DNA of 64,000 nucleotides from Apiosordaria backusii (lineage: Eukaryota > Ascomycota > Sordariomycetes > Sordariales > Lasiosphaeriaceae), in the NCBI GenBank assembly GCA_030549205.1, contig JAUKTV010000017.1:248001-312000 (forward strand), written 5' to 3'. This document shows positions 9,667-19,148 of the stretch, one piece after another. Numbering within the stretch: position 1 is the stretch's first letter; the number at the start of each line of letters is the position of its first letter. The position numbers and the translations under genes are program-made. The notes under the pieces are model-generated. The model made no database searches. It had not been told where the DNA came from and worked only from the letters and a program-made list of their open reading frames with translations.

Positions 9667-11208
9667 TTACCCCTTTTTAGCTCGGAAGCATCTCGCCGTT
9701 AGTATTATTCTGCCCTATCTCATTACCATTGTCGATGCCACGTGAGGTCTTTGTGTCCACTACCCGCATCTCAGCAACGTGGACATCGCCCATGTGGCCT
9801 TGCCTTTGTTCGAGACTCTCGGTTCGGTACATAGACCGTCGGCCGTTGGCTGTTCATGACCTGCCCCTGGCCGAGTCCTGGTGATAGACAGGGGGTGCCA
9901 AGGGCCGCAAAGTTTGGTTCCCGAACCCCAGTGCCTGTTTTCTGTTATTGACCTCGAGTCCTTCATCCGGTGGGCACTGCTCGGTGGTCGGTCCTATTAC
10001 GTTTGCGGTCAGTACGCGAGAAAACGGAACTTTATGCATGGGCCAGTGTTGCCTCTATCTGGGTAATATGTCAGGTCCAGACTTGCCTCTCCTTACGAAG
10101 GTCGATCGTTTCCCAACTCTTCAAGCCCCATCGACGCCTTATGCGATCTCTTTCGGGTGAGCGTCATAGGGATTAGGGGATTGACGCGTTGATCCGGGGA
10201 AAAGCAACCGCATCGTCGAAAGGACTCCACGCTGGTATCTGCAGCGCAGTGGTTGCCCTTGTCGTTGTTGATGCAGCGCGTTGTGGGATTGGGCAATGTT
10301 CCATTGTCACATTGTCTGGGGTGAGAGTGAGAGCGGAGGCGGAGTGGGAGCAAGATTTGAATGTTGAAATTGGAGGGGGATTCGGTGATCTGCATCCTGG
10401 TTTCTGAAACAGGCAGATAAACTCGATGCCGTCGAGACGCCTGCAACGTTGCCCAAGGAAGAGGGAGGACCCATGCAGCGTGGGAGCGTGGGAGCTGCAG
10501 TGAGGTGCCGCTATCACACCCACGGCATGGGAGGGGATGTGCCAGGTAAATTTGACAACCTTGCTTGCCAATCTCGTGTTGCTCGGCGTGATTTTGAGCG
10601 GCTTTCCCGCGCCGAGTTTTCTTTTCTCGCGCTATTGGAAGCCGGCGCATTCCAAATTCTCCGTGGCAATCTTGTTCCGACACGGCGGCCGGAGTTTTTT
10701 TTCCTTCTCTTCTCGTCATGCACAGCACTGACAGTGGCGGGGATAGCGAGAGACCTCGCGAGACAGTGACAGCCCCCCCCCGCCGGGTCAGCCGTGCATG
10801 GCCGGGGTCCGAGATGACAAGAGCCGCTAGCCCCGGATGGGAATGGGGCCAGGAACCGAAGCGACGATCCCTTCCCGAAACATGGGGATGACATGGGTGC
10901 GAACCGTTGTTGTCCAGACCCCCAATGTCACCTCCAATCCTCCAATGTCACCAGCTGTGGGGCCATGTGTTGCTTCTTCCAAGTGCCACTCATCACAGCG
11001 AGACGCGAGACTGCCAGGTTTTCTTCAGTCACCAGCATGCGCCCAGACTGCCATGGAACCAGGCATACAATACGAAAGCCCTCCTCAGGAACCCTGCGAC
11101 ATGCTTTCCCTTCCGCTTTCTTCCTCCTTGATGCCACTCCGGAGTCTTCACTCGTTCGTCTCTTGAAGCTGGCTTCCATCGTTTTTACCCTCCTTTTGAG
11201 AAGATACC

Positions 11209-11267
<59 letters not shown>

Positions 11268-11359
11268 CTAACTAACACAAACAAACAACACGTCCAACAC
11301 AACAGCAAGCATGTGGCCTTGATCCTCGCTCTTTTTATTCGCAATCTGGAGTTACAAGA
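9667..11359. other. Intergenic region
   Basis: Several overlapping open frames occur on both strands between 9760 and 11170. None shows a domain, a signal peptide or a splice pattern. The last 150 bases contain the CAA microsatellite, presumably in the 5' leader of the following gene. Confidence 0.5.
11208..11267 (+). repeat. (CAA)20 microsatellite
   Basis: Twenty uninterrupted CAA triplets, about 90 bases upstream of the ATG of the surface-protein gene and so probably in its 5' leader. An unstructured CAA leader is typical of well-translated fungal mRNAs; expansion here would not alter protein. Confidence 0.9.
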
Positions 11360-13270
11360 ATGCATCTCCCAGTCCCGGGTCAACAGATAGAGAAAAGGGT
11401 AATCGGGGACCTTGTGCAAAAGCTCACCAGCCCTTGGTGCAAGACATTCCCCAAGTCGCTCGGATGTCCCAAGGAGACGCCTGCCCCCGAGCCGGAACCG
11501 GCCCCGACGACGCCCACGCCGACAGACCCTGCTCCCGTGGTACCTGTGCCCGTTCCGACTACACCGGCGGCAAACCCTGGTAAGCCAGTCGAGAACACGC
11601 CTGTGACCAATCCAGTGACGACGCCCGTGGATGATGCGCCAGTTGATGACCCGCCGAAGAATGATGCACCCGGCAACTCGGGAGGAGGGGGTTCAGGGAA
11701 CGGGTCAGGAAATGGCTCGGGGAACGGTTCAGGGAACGGTTCGGGCAATGGTTCAGGGAATGGCTCGGGAAATGGCTCGGGAAATGGCTCAGGAAATGGT
11801 AATGGTTCAGGGAATGGCTCCGGCAATGGCTCTGGCAATGGCGGATCCGGGTCGGGTTCCGGCTCAGGCTCCAGCCCCGGAGTAGAACAAGGTTCAGGTT
11901 CGGGTTCGGGTTCAGGTTCGGGCCAAGGTTCGAATCCAGGATCCGGCTCGGGCTCAGGCTCGGGCTCAGGTTCAGGCTCCAACACTGGCTCTGGATCTGG
12001 ATCAGGGTCCTCCAACTCGGGTAACTCAGGCAACTCTAATTCTGGATCATCTGGCTCTGGCTCCTCCAACAATGGCAACTCAGGCTCCAACAACGGCTCA
12101 GGAAATGGCAACCAAGACCCCAGTCCTACTACCAGCGGGCCTCAAAAGTTTCCCTCAGCGGCAGGAAACGCGCTCCTGGTTGTCCCCGGACAAGATGGAA
12201 CATCTGACAACAACGACGTTACCCAGAAAGCAGCCAGCTCATCCACAGGCGGTGGCCATGTTGTTGGCTCAGGGGACGGGGTGACTACCGACGAGTTTGG
12301 CTACGATATTCATCCCGGCCTGGATCAAAGTTCAGGGGGTATCAGGGGACCCAATTCAGAAACGGACAACAACGGGGGTTCAGGTGGCGCCGGTCCTGGA
12401 GGCTCCGGCGATAACAAAGGGCCAAGCCCCATGATTGGAATCATTGGCGCTGTTGTTTGTAAGTCTCCTCCCATCCCTCTTAGAGATGACAGTGCTAACA
12501 AATCTGCAGCCCTCCTCATAGTCCTCCTCATCCTCATCGCCCTCCTCTATCGCTACCGCCGCACCCGCCGCGTGCAAGCCTTCCTAACCGCGTGCACGCC
12601 CTTCAAGATCGCGCCATACACCAAAAAGGAGAAAAAGCGCTCCTCCATGGGCAACGGACTTCTCTTCAGCGACGTAGGCGATGCATCCGACTCAGCCATG
12701 TACGAAAAGAGAAGCAGTCTCAACTACGGCACTACTCTTCCCATCGCCGCCACAGCGACGGTAACCCACCCAACCCCAACAGCCGCCCGCCCACCAAGAT
12801 TGGACAGCCCCCCTACTCTTGACCTCTCTTTAATGGACAAGCGCGCCTCCTCGCCCACCAGCCAACTCCTAATCGACTTCTCCCCCCTCACCCCCGGTTT
12901 ACCCACCGTCCCATCCCCAACAATCCCAAGAAGATCAAGTCAGGATTCCATCGGGGCGGCTAGTATCGCCAGCAGCGGGGTTTTTTCTCCCTCGTTGCTC
13001 TCCTGGCCGATGCCACCTTCTACCGCGCCGAGTATTGCCGGGATGTCGAGGCCTGGGACGGCAGCGACGCAGCAGTGGCCACCGCTGCAGCCGGAGAGTG
13101 TTCCTGCTGTTCCACCTATTGTGCCGCCGCAGACGAGTGGGAGTGGGGTGGTGGTGCAGTCACGGCCGACGACGAGCGGGTCGCAGCATAGGTATAGTCT
13201 TATGCCTAGCGTTAGGCCTGCTCAGCCTGCGCCGCCGAGTAATTGGGTTAAGCCTAAGGGGTGGGATTGA
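11360..13270 (+). CDS. Gly/Ser/Asn-repeat single-pass membrane protein (sensor-like)
   Basis: Exons 11360-12458 and 12510-13270 (51-nt intron, GTAAGT donor, GTGCTAAC branch, CTGCAG acceptor) give 619 aa. The intron is a multiple of three, so the frame reads through it. The N-terminal part has a two-Cys segment (WCKTFPKSLGCPKE), then a Pro/Thr-rich linker. About 140 residues of GNGSGNGSG and GSGSGSG repeats and a Ser/Asn-rich stretch follow. A single TM helix (LLIVLLILIALLY) with basic stop-transfer YRYRRTRR lies near residues 358-382, followed by a Ser/Pro-rich cytoplasmic tail. The layout resembles fungal wall-stress sensors and adhesin-like surface proteins. No signal peptide is visible at this ATG, so a 5' exon may be missing or the true start may differ. 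Confidence 0.7.
   Translation: MHLPVPGQQIEKRVIGDLVQKLTSPWCKTFPKSLGCPKETPAPEPEPAPTTPTPTDPAPVVPVPVPTTPAANPGKPVENTPVTNPVTTPVDDAPVDDPPKNDAPGNSGGGGSGNGSGNGSGNGSGNGSGNGSGNGSGNGSGNGSGNGNGSGNGSGNGSGNGGSGSGSGSGSSPGVEQGSGSGSGSGSGQGSNPGSGSGSGSGSGSGSNTGSGSGSGSSNSGNSGNSNSGSSGSGSSNNGNSGSNNGSGNGNQDPSPTTSGPQKFPSAAGNALLVVPGQDGTSDNNDVTQKAASSSTGGGHVVGSGDGVTTDEFGYDIHPGLDQSSGGIRGPNSETDNNGGSGGAGPGGSGDNKGPSPMIGIIGAVVCKSPPIPLRDDSANKSAALLIVLLILIALLYRYRRTRRVQAFLTACTPFKIAPYTKKEKKRSSMGNGLLFSDVGDASDSAMYEKRSSLNYGTTLPIAATATVTHPTPTAARPPRLDSPPTLDLSLMDKRASSPTSQLLIDFSPLTPGLPTVPSPTIPRRSSQDSIGAASIASSGVFSPSLLSWPMPPSTAPSIAGMSRPGTAATQQWPPLQPESVPAVPPIVPPQTSGSGVVVQSRPTTSGSQHRYSLMPSVRPAQPAPPSNWVKPKGWD
11690..12115 (+). repeat. Imperfect tandem repeats coding Gly-Asn-Gly-Ser and Gly-Ser
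   Basis: Repeated 12-base units such as GGAAATGGCTCG (11690-11840), then 6-base GGTTCG/GGCTCA units (11845-12010), then Ser/Asn-rich variants. Codons vary between units while the amino acids stay the same. The array is therefore held by selection on protein composition rather than being a very recent expansion. Confidence 0.85.
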
Positions 13271-14350
13271 CAGTGAATTGTGGGGGAGGGGATGTTATGG
13301 CCCGGGAGAGAGTATATCATGATGGCACGGATGGATATGAACGACGCGTGTACATGTTTGGGGGGGGGGTAAGGTAGTTAATGTGGGGAATTAATTAAGT
13401 GGATGGTGGTGGCGGTGGTCCTGGATGTGGGACGTACATATATATACCTCTTTCCTTATGTTTCTGTGTTTTGGTCTTGCGTTTGACAGAGAGAGAGAGA
13501 GGAGTTGGGTGGTAATTCTTAGTGTACCTATGTTAGCAGAAATTACTGTATTTTACTAAAACTGACTTTGTGATTTTTATTTGGTGATTGTTGTTGTTGC
13601 GGTTGTCAAGTGCCAGACAGACAGAGAGGTGGTCTCGGCCATTGGTCTTGGGTGCCTAGGTCTTATTTGGTCTCACACCTGCATACTGTTACTCTCCAAG
13701 ACAAGAGTGAAACCGAGACATTGGTCTCAGTCTGTGGCGTTGGCACTTCTATATTTGGGGCGGGAGGTGGATTTGAGTCTTGATGGGTAACTGTTGAAAT
13801 GTACAGTATAGACGATTCACGGTGTCGGTAATTCTGCCTTTTTGCCGCCTTGGCTGTCTGTCCTTCTATGTGAAAAACCATGATGCACCCACACCCGTGA
13901 ATGCGGTTTGGTAAGGTACCTCGGTAGGTTTCTTGTTTGCCTCAACTCTTGTTTTTCCGCATATAAAGCGAATGAAGTTGTTTCAGTGGATATCTTCTTA
14001 AGGATACAACGTTCAGGTTTGTTAGTTTAATTACCTTACCTAGGTAAGGTAGGCAAGATCTAGTGCACGTAGGTAGGTAGGTAGAGACAAGCCAAGAAGA
14101 ATGATTACCTACTGTGTTAAGATTCTCTTATGTAGGTACCTCATAGACAATGATCAAATAGCACCTCGCAACCTTATCTTTCATTGTGCGCTTGGGAACT
14201 AGGTAGTCTCTGTTAATATCATAGATTTGAGATTTTGTGTATTGCTACTCTAAATATAAATATCTGCTCAACTAGTTAGGCATACCTAGCGCCAGATCTC
14301 TCTAATTGCGGCAACGCAAAACGTAGTCTCATCTTCCTCTAATCAAAACC
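13271..14350. other. Intergenic region with TACCTAGGTA-type motifs
   Basis: No gene. It includes a short GA run (13489-13502) and AT-rich sequence from 13900 on. The cluster of TACCTAGGTA/TAGGTAGGTAGG motifs around 14030-14085 includes the palindrome listed separately. Confidence 0.5.
14032..14051. repeat. Perfect 20-bp palindrome
   Basis: TACCTTACCTAGGTAAGGTA is its own reverse complement over all 20 bases. It is followed within 40 bases by TAGGTAGGTAGGTAG. Half-site variants recur in other spacers, for example CCTAGGTAGGTAAGG near 42797 and TTACCTGCAGTAGGTAAGG near 46502. Confidence 0.9.
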
Positions 14351-17237
14351 TTAGTCTCTGCCCCCCTTCTTCTTATTGTCGGGTTGCAGAAACGACATCT
14401 GAAGGTTTGCCCTCATGTCGGCTCTCTTTTTAGCGAGCTTCTCTTTTCTAAGCCTCTCCGCCTCCGCAATGCGCTCTTTTCTAAGCCTCTCCTCCTCCGC
14501 AATGCGCTCTCTCTCAATCCTAGCCTTCTTCTCCGCTCGCTCTATCTTATTCCTGGCCTTCTGCTCCGCTCTCTCTCTCTCAATCCTGGCCTTCTCCTCC
14601 GCTCTCTCTCTCTCAATCCTGGCCTTCTCCTCCGCTCTCTCTCTCTCAATCCTGGCCTTATATTCTGCACGAGCCACCTTCTCGATGGCTTCCTGTCTTT
14701 TGTAGACCCTCTCTCTGGCTGTGTCTGGGATCTCGACAATTGGTTCATAGATCCAATTGTTGGAGGAGTAACCGCTATCGCCCGTGATCGGCTTATATCC
14801 GTCGCCCCAGTTGCGGACAGAGTAACTGTCTGCGTCGTCGAGCTCTTTGACGTCGGAAAAGCCGTCCTTGAAGTTGAGAGTGGTTTTCGAAATGTCAAAC
14901 GAGCAGTTGATGAATCCTTCTTTTCCTTCCTTGAAGGTGGCAGACCCACTGATGATGTTGATCTTGCCTCGCTTAATTCTGATGGAGCTCAATATTTTCC
15001 TGTTGTCGTCAAAGCCCTCTTCTCCCGTGACCTTGATGGAACCCTCGATTATTTCGATCCAACCGTCTTTGATGTCAATGACAGCGTCGACGAGGCTCAC
15101 CAGATCCGCATTGGGGTCGCCCTCGTCATAGCTGTCAACGTCCGAGTCCTCCTTGGCGGAATCCTCCTGGTCAGAGGGGGTAGAAATGCCGTCTTCGAAA
15201 TGGTCAGAGGGGGTAGAAATGCCGTCTTCGAAACTGATAGACATCTTGCTGAAATCCTCCCGGAAATAAGTGGCATCGCTCCGCTGCACGAAAATGATAT
15301 TGCCGTCATCCATTTTGACGAAGCCGGTCTTGATCACAATGGAGCCGTCTCGCTTGTTCAAGAAGCCATCCATCACGGTAATGGAACCTTCCTTCTCTAT
15401 GCAAATGTCGCCGTTTTCAATGCTGATTGAGCCTTCGATGAGCTGAGCTTCCTCGGTGTCCTTGTCGGTTTCCTCCGGGAATGGGTTACTGTCGAGATCT
15501 CGAGTGGCATCCGCTTCTGTGGCGGTGTCCAGCCCTTCCTCGCGCAGAGAGGCTTTGATTTCATGCTTGACCGCAGCCTCATACAACGCGTCCACACCGT
15601 GTTGCAATTTGAGCTCCTTTAGCTCGTCAATCTCTCGTTGCCTCTGAGCCCGCTTCTGCTCCTCAATCCGCCTTTGAAGCTCAGCCTGCCGCCGCCTCTC
15701 CATCTCTTTCCGAATCGGGGCCATCTTCAGGTCCTCCTCCGCCTTCAACCGCCGCCTCTCAGCCTCCTCCCGCTCTCGAACCTTTCTCTGCTCCTCCTGG
15801 GATAAGAATTTTTCTATGAGTCGTTTCATCTGTTCATCTTCCTCCGGGGTAGCTTCTTGTTTTTCGAGGACGGCTGCTCCCTCCAGGGGCGGCCTGAATA
15901 TGACTTCAGTGCCAAAGGCTTCGCGTACGGTTTCGGATTCGTGGTCGAAGATTAGACTGTATGGCTTTCGGCCTAAGAGGGTCAGGATGACAGCCGTGTC
16001 TTCTCCCATACGACGGCTCACGAGCTCGACCAGCTGGCAGAAAACGGATTTTGATATGTTCGTCGACACGTGTATCAACATGGTCATCCCGCGCCACTTC
16101 TCCAATTCTCGGGTGATGAGAATTCGGTTAAGATCGGGGTTGTTCTTCCGCGCCGGGGTTACCTTCTTAACGATTTGTTCGAGGCTAAGCTCTTTCACCT
16201 TGGCGGTACGAACACGGCCCGACTCGTGGAACTTTTGCGCCAGCTTTCTCGCCGCCGATAACATGCGCTCTTTCTCTTTTCCTTGATGTGAAAAGACAAG
16301 GCACGTGCGGCTTCCAAAAGGCCAGAGGCGTGATGCCGAAAGGCCAGACGAGGAAACGCTGTAGCCATGGTAATGAGCGTCGATAGGACCGACGTCAGGG
16401 TCGGCCAGCGCTGGGCAATAAGCAAGAAAATCTCGGGGCAGCGGCCAAGCTTGCCTATAAGGATCAAGTCGCCCGACTGATTCTTCACTAGCGGAAAACC
16501 ACCGGCGGGGAATCGCAGTGCCCAAGTACTTGATGGGTATTCTCAGTACCCCTTCCCATGAGATTACACGACTGCATTCTTTATCGAAAAACCGCGACAC
16601 CTTGGTGAGCGGAAGGCTAGGATTGTCTTTGGGTCGGATGTCGTACTCGCTCCGAACATGAATGTCCCAAGGCGCCTGATTCGGCCCCAGCGCTGGAGCG
16701 GTGTCGACCTGAGACCATAAAACTTTCCAGGGGTTCGGGACGTTGTCGGCGAGAAGGCTAGTCATCTAGATGGTACAAGGCATGTTAGTCAGCCGGCCAA
16801 GACAAGACCGCTTGGTGGGGTGTTACCATGTAGGCCTCCACCGTTAATACGGGTTCGCTTTTTGGATCATCCAACTTGACCGATAATGATATTCTGTCTA
16901 GCAGAATCACATAATGTTTTAAATTTAAGGCATACATGATGGACCCTCGTCTCATTATGAAGGGCATCAAGGGCAGGGTCCAACTGAGATCTTCCGCCCC
17001 CTTGTCGGCGGCCTTCTTGTGTTCTTCAAGGAATCGGAGGTAGACCTTCTGGTCCCATGGTAAAGTCCTCCATAGCGACGCTTGATGAGGCTGGAAATTC
17101 ATCCACCTCCGCTGTGGTCCGGGCGTGGAAAGAGGGTCTTGGGGACGGCCATAGCCCGGGACGAGCTTAAATCCAGAGGCCGTGGCCAATACGGTTGGTG
17201 GGATCCGCCGGGTTGGGGTTAGTGCCAGTATCAGCAT
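14351..17237 (-). CDS. Large coiled-coil protein with DG-rich beta repeats, unknown function
   Basis: Exons 17237-16827 and 16765-14351 (61-nt intron, GTAACA donor, GACTAAC branch, CTAG acceptor) give 941 aa. The N-terminal 430 residues look globular but I do not recognise them (e.g. NFQPHQASLWRTLPWDQKVY, RKPYSLIFDHESETV). A charged coiled coil (EEQRKVREREEAERRR) follows at about 445-540. Two blocks of short repeats of the form DGxIxIxxG come next, near 578-628 (GSISIENGDICIEKEGSI) and 692-775 (DGWIEIIEGSIKV, RGKINIISGSATF); their alternating hydrophobic pattern suggests a beta-solenoid. The C-terminus is a second coiled coil built on 11-residue KARIERERAEE repeats. No catalytic motif or membrane segment is visible. 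Confidence 0.7.
14565..14663 (-). repeat. 33-bp tandem repeat coding KARIERERAEE
   Basis: Three nearly identical 33-base copies of a CTCTCTCTCAATCCTGGCCT-containing unit (plus-strand orientation) encode 11-residue coiled-coil repeats at the C-terminus of the 941-aa protein. Flanking copies are more diverged. The near-identity at DNA level indicates recent duplication. Confidence 0.8.
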
Positions 17238-17408
17238 GGTGGGTGAGGTAAATTATGAGAGGGTCTCATTTTTCAGGATGTCAGCGTGACGTTCCCAAAA
17301 AGCTAGGGTCAGAAGGTGTGTCGTGCGGTTGCTGTTCCCGTTCGTTTTGTGCTCCAAGCTCAAGCAAAAGACAAAATATCATTTTGGGGAATTTTTCAAT
17401 CTTGGCAG

Positions 17409-17496
17409 CACGTGACGCGGCGAGATCTGGACCCCCATTCATCCTGCGCCCCGTGCTTCGCCACTGGCTGTCCCGGCGACACGGCCCCATCACGTG
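17409..17496. promoter_or_regulatory. Two TCACGTG (Cbf1-type) boxes in the Hal2 promoter
   Basis: CACGTG occurs at 17409-17414, with TCACGTG on the minus strand, and at 17491-17496, with TCACGTG on the plus strand. They lie about 295 and 210 bases upstream of the Hal2 start, in the divergent promoter shared with the 941-aa protein gene. In yeast TCACGTG is the Cbf1 site found upstream of sulfate-assimilation (MET) genes, and Hal2/Met22 belongs to that pathway. Functional use here is inferred. Confidence 0.5.
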
Positions 17497-17595
17497 TGGC
17501 CCAGCCAATGGGCACCCATGACATGGTCTCGCGGCCGCCAACCGGGATGCCCTCACCTGGAGACCTCACAGGTGAGCCATGAGTGAGGCAGGAAA

Positions 17596-17606
17596 TATAA
17601 ATAAAT
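17596..17606 (+). promoter_or_regulatory. TATA box of the Hal2 gene
   Basis: TATAAATAAAT lies about 100 bases upstream of the ATG at 17705. It also lies downstream of the in-frame ATG at 17579, which argues that the later ATG is the real start. Confidence 0.6.
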
Positions 17607-17704
17607 ACGAACTCATGTCCACGACGACTTTCACACTCTTTTCAAGGGATTTAACCACCACAACTATTCACTCCCCTCCAAACAGACCACAATCAACAAC
17701 AACC

Positions 17705-19031
17705 ATGCACCTCCCCCTTCCGCCATCACAATCCCCCCCCATCACAAGGGAAGACCATTCCCTCTCCCACGAACTCCTCATCGCCTCCCTCGCCATCCAA
17801 CGCGCCGCCCTCCTAACTAAACGCGTCCTCCGCACCCTGGAAACCCCCCCCTCCCCCGTCATCTGCCCCTCCACCCCCATAAACGGCCACTCTTTTTTCC
17901 CCTCATCCCCCTCCTCCCTCCACCCAAGCTACAACCCCAACCCCAACCTCACCACCCGCCGCCTCAGCATAGCCAAACCCGACGCCTCCCCAGTAACAAT
18001 CGCAGACTTCGCCGCCCAAGCCCTCCTCATCAGCGCAATCCACGCCCACTTTCCGCACGATTCCTTCATTGGCGAGGAGGACTCCTCCTCTTTACGGGCA
18101 GACCCTGACCTATGCGCGCAGGTATGGGAGTTGGTGCACTCGACACGGTTGGAGGATGAGCAGGCAGAGGAGATGTTGGGAAAACGCCCGGAAAGTGTAG
18201 GGGAGATGCTGGGGGTTATTGATCTCGGTTGTTCTTCTTCCCCCTCTTCATCACAAAACGGCACAGGGACAAAAACAAAGAAAAGGTTCTGGAGCATGGA
18301 TCCCATTGATGGGACGTCAGCTTTTTTAAAAGGGGGGCAGTATGCAGTTTCGCTTGCGTTGATTGATGAGCATGGGAAGGAGCTGTTGGGGGTGTTGGCG
18401 TGTCCGAATTTACCGTTGCGGGTGGTGATGAACGGTAAAAAAATAGAGGAGGGGGTGGTGGATAAAGACGGGATGGGGGTTATGCTTTCTGCTGTTAGGG
18501 GGGATGGGTACGCAATTTTGAGGCCGATGGGGAGGGGGGGGTTGAGGGGGTTGTGAGGAGGGTTAATAGACGGAGGTCATCATCGTCGAGGCAGCAATAT
18601 CAGGAGAAGGTGAGGGTGGAGGAGTTGCATTTTGTGGATTCGTCGGTTAGCTGCGCGACGGATAGTTCCAAAGTGGAGGTGTTAGCTACAAAAGCTGGGG
18701 CGAGGGGGGGGAGAGGACGGAGATTTACTCTTCGCATATGAGGTATGCGGCTATGGTTTTGGGTGGGAGGGAGTACGTCCAGGTGCGGTTCCCGCAGAAG
18801 CCAAAGGGGGAGGCGGCGCCGTGGTGTCTTTGGGATCATGCCGGAAGCTCATTGATTTACACCGAGTCTGGGGCGGGTAAAGTCACGGATTTGGAGGGGA
18901 AGCAGATCGATTTTGGGACGGGGAGGAAGCTGACGAACAACTGGGGGTTGATTACCGCTGATGAGAGCGTGCATGGCAAGATTTTAGAGTTGGTGGGTGA
19001 GGTCCTTGGCGATGGCAAGAAGCAGGAATAG
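17705..19031 (+). CDS. HAL2: 3'(2'),5'-bisphosphate nucleotidase (Hal2/Met22 type), reading frame broken twice
   Basis: This enzyme removes the 3' phosphate of PAP, a by-product of sulfate assimilation, and is a known target of Li+/Na+ inhibition. IMPase-superfamily motifs are in order: GEED (metal ligand), DPIDGTSAFLKGG near residue 198, and WDHAGSSLIYTESGG-like near the C-terminus, followed by NNWGLI. The frame runs open from 17705 to a TGA at 18554-18556. It continues as VRVEELHFVDSS in a second frame and as EIYSSHMRYAAMVLGG in a third, ending at 19031. Both breaks coincide with 8-base G runs (18534-18541 and 18704-18711), and one extra G in each restores a continuous protein of about 441 aa. 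The start MHLPLP is chosen because the TATA box lies between it and the earlier in-frame ATG. Confidence 0.8.
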
Positions 19032-19148
19032 GTGCATGTGCATGATTGGAGCATGTTTTGTTGCATAGTCACATAGCAGGCGTTTGGTTTGCATGATACC
19101 CCTGATAGACATTTAGATTACGATTAATTCAGTTCTCAGATGGCATGA

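Noticed and set aside
10093..10728. 211-codon minus-strand ORF
   Set aside because: Overlapped by several ORFs of similar length in other frames. The translation is Arg/His/Pro/Ser-rich with no hydrophobic core pattern.
17579..17704. Earlier in-frame ATG for the Hal2 protein (MSEAGNINKY)
   Set aside because: A TATA box lies downstream of it and the added residues are low-complexity Thr/Ser.
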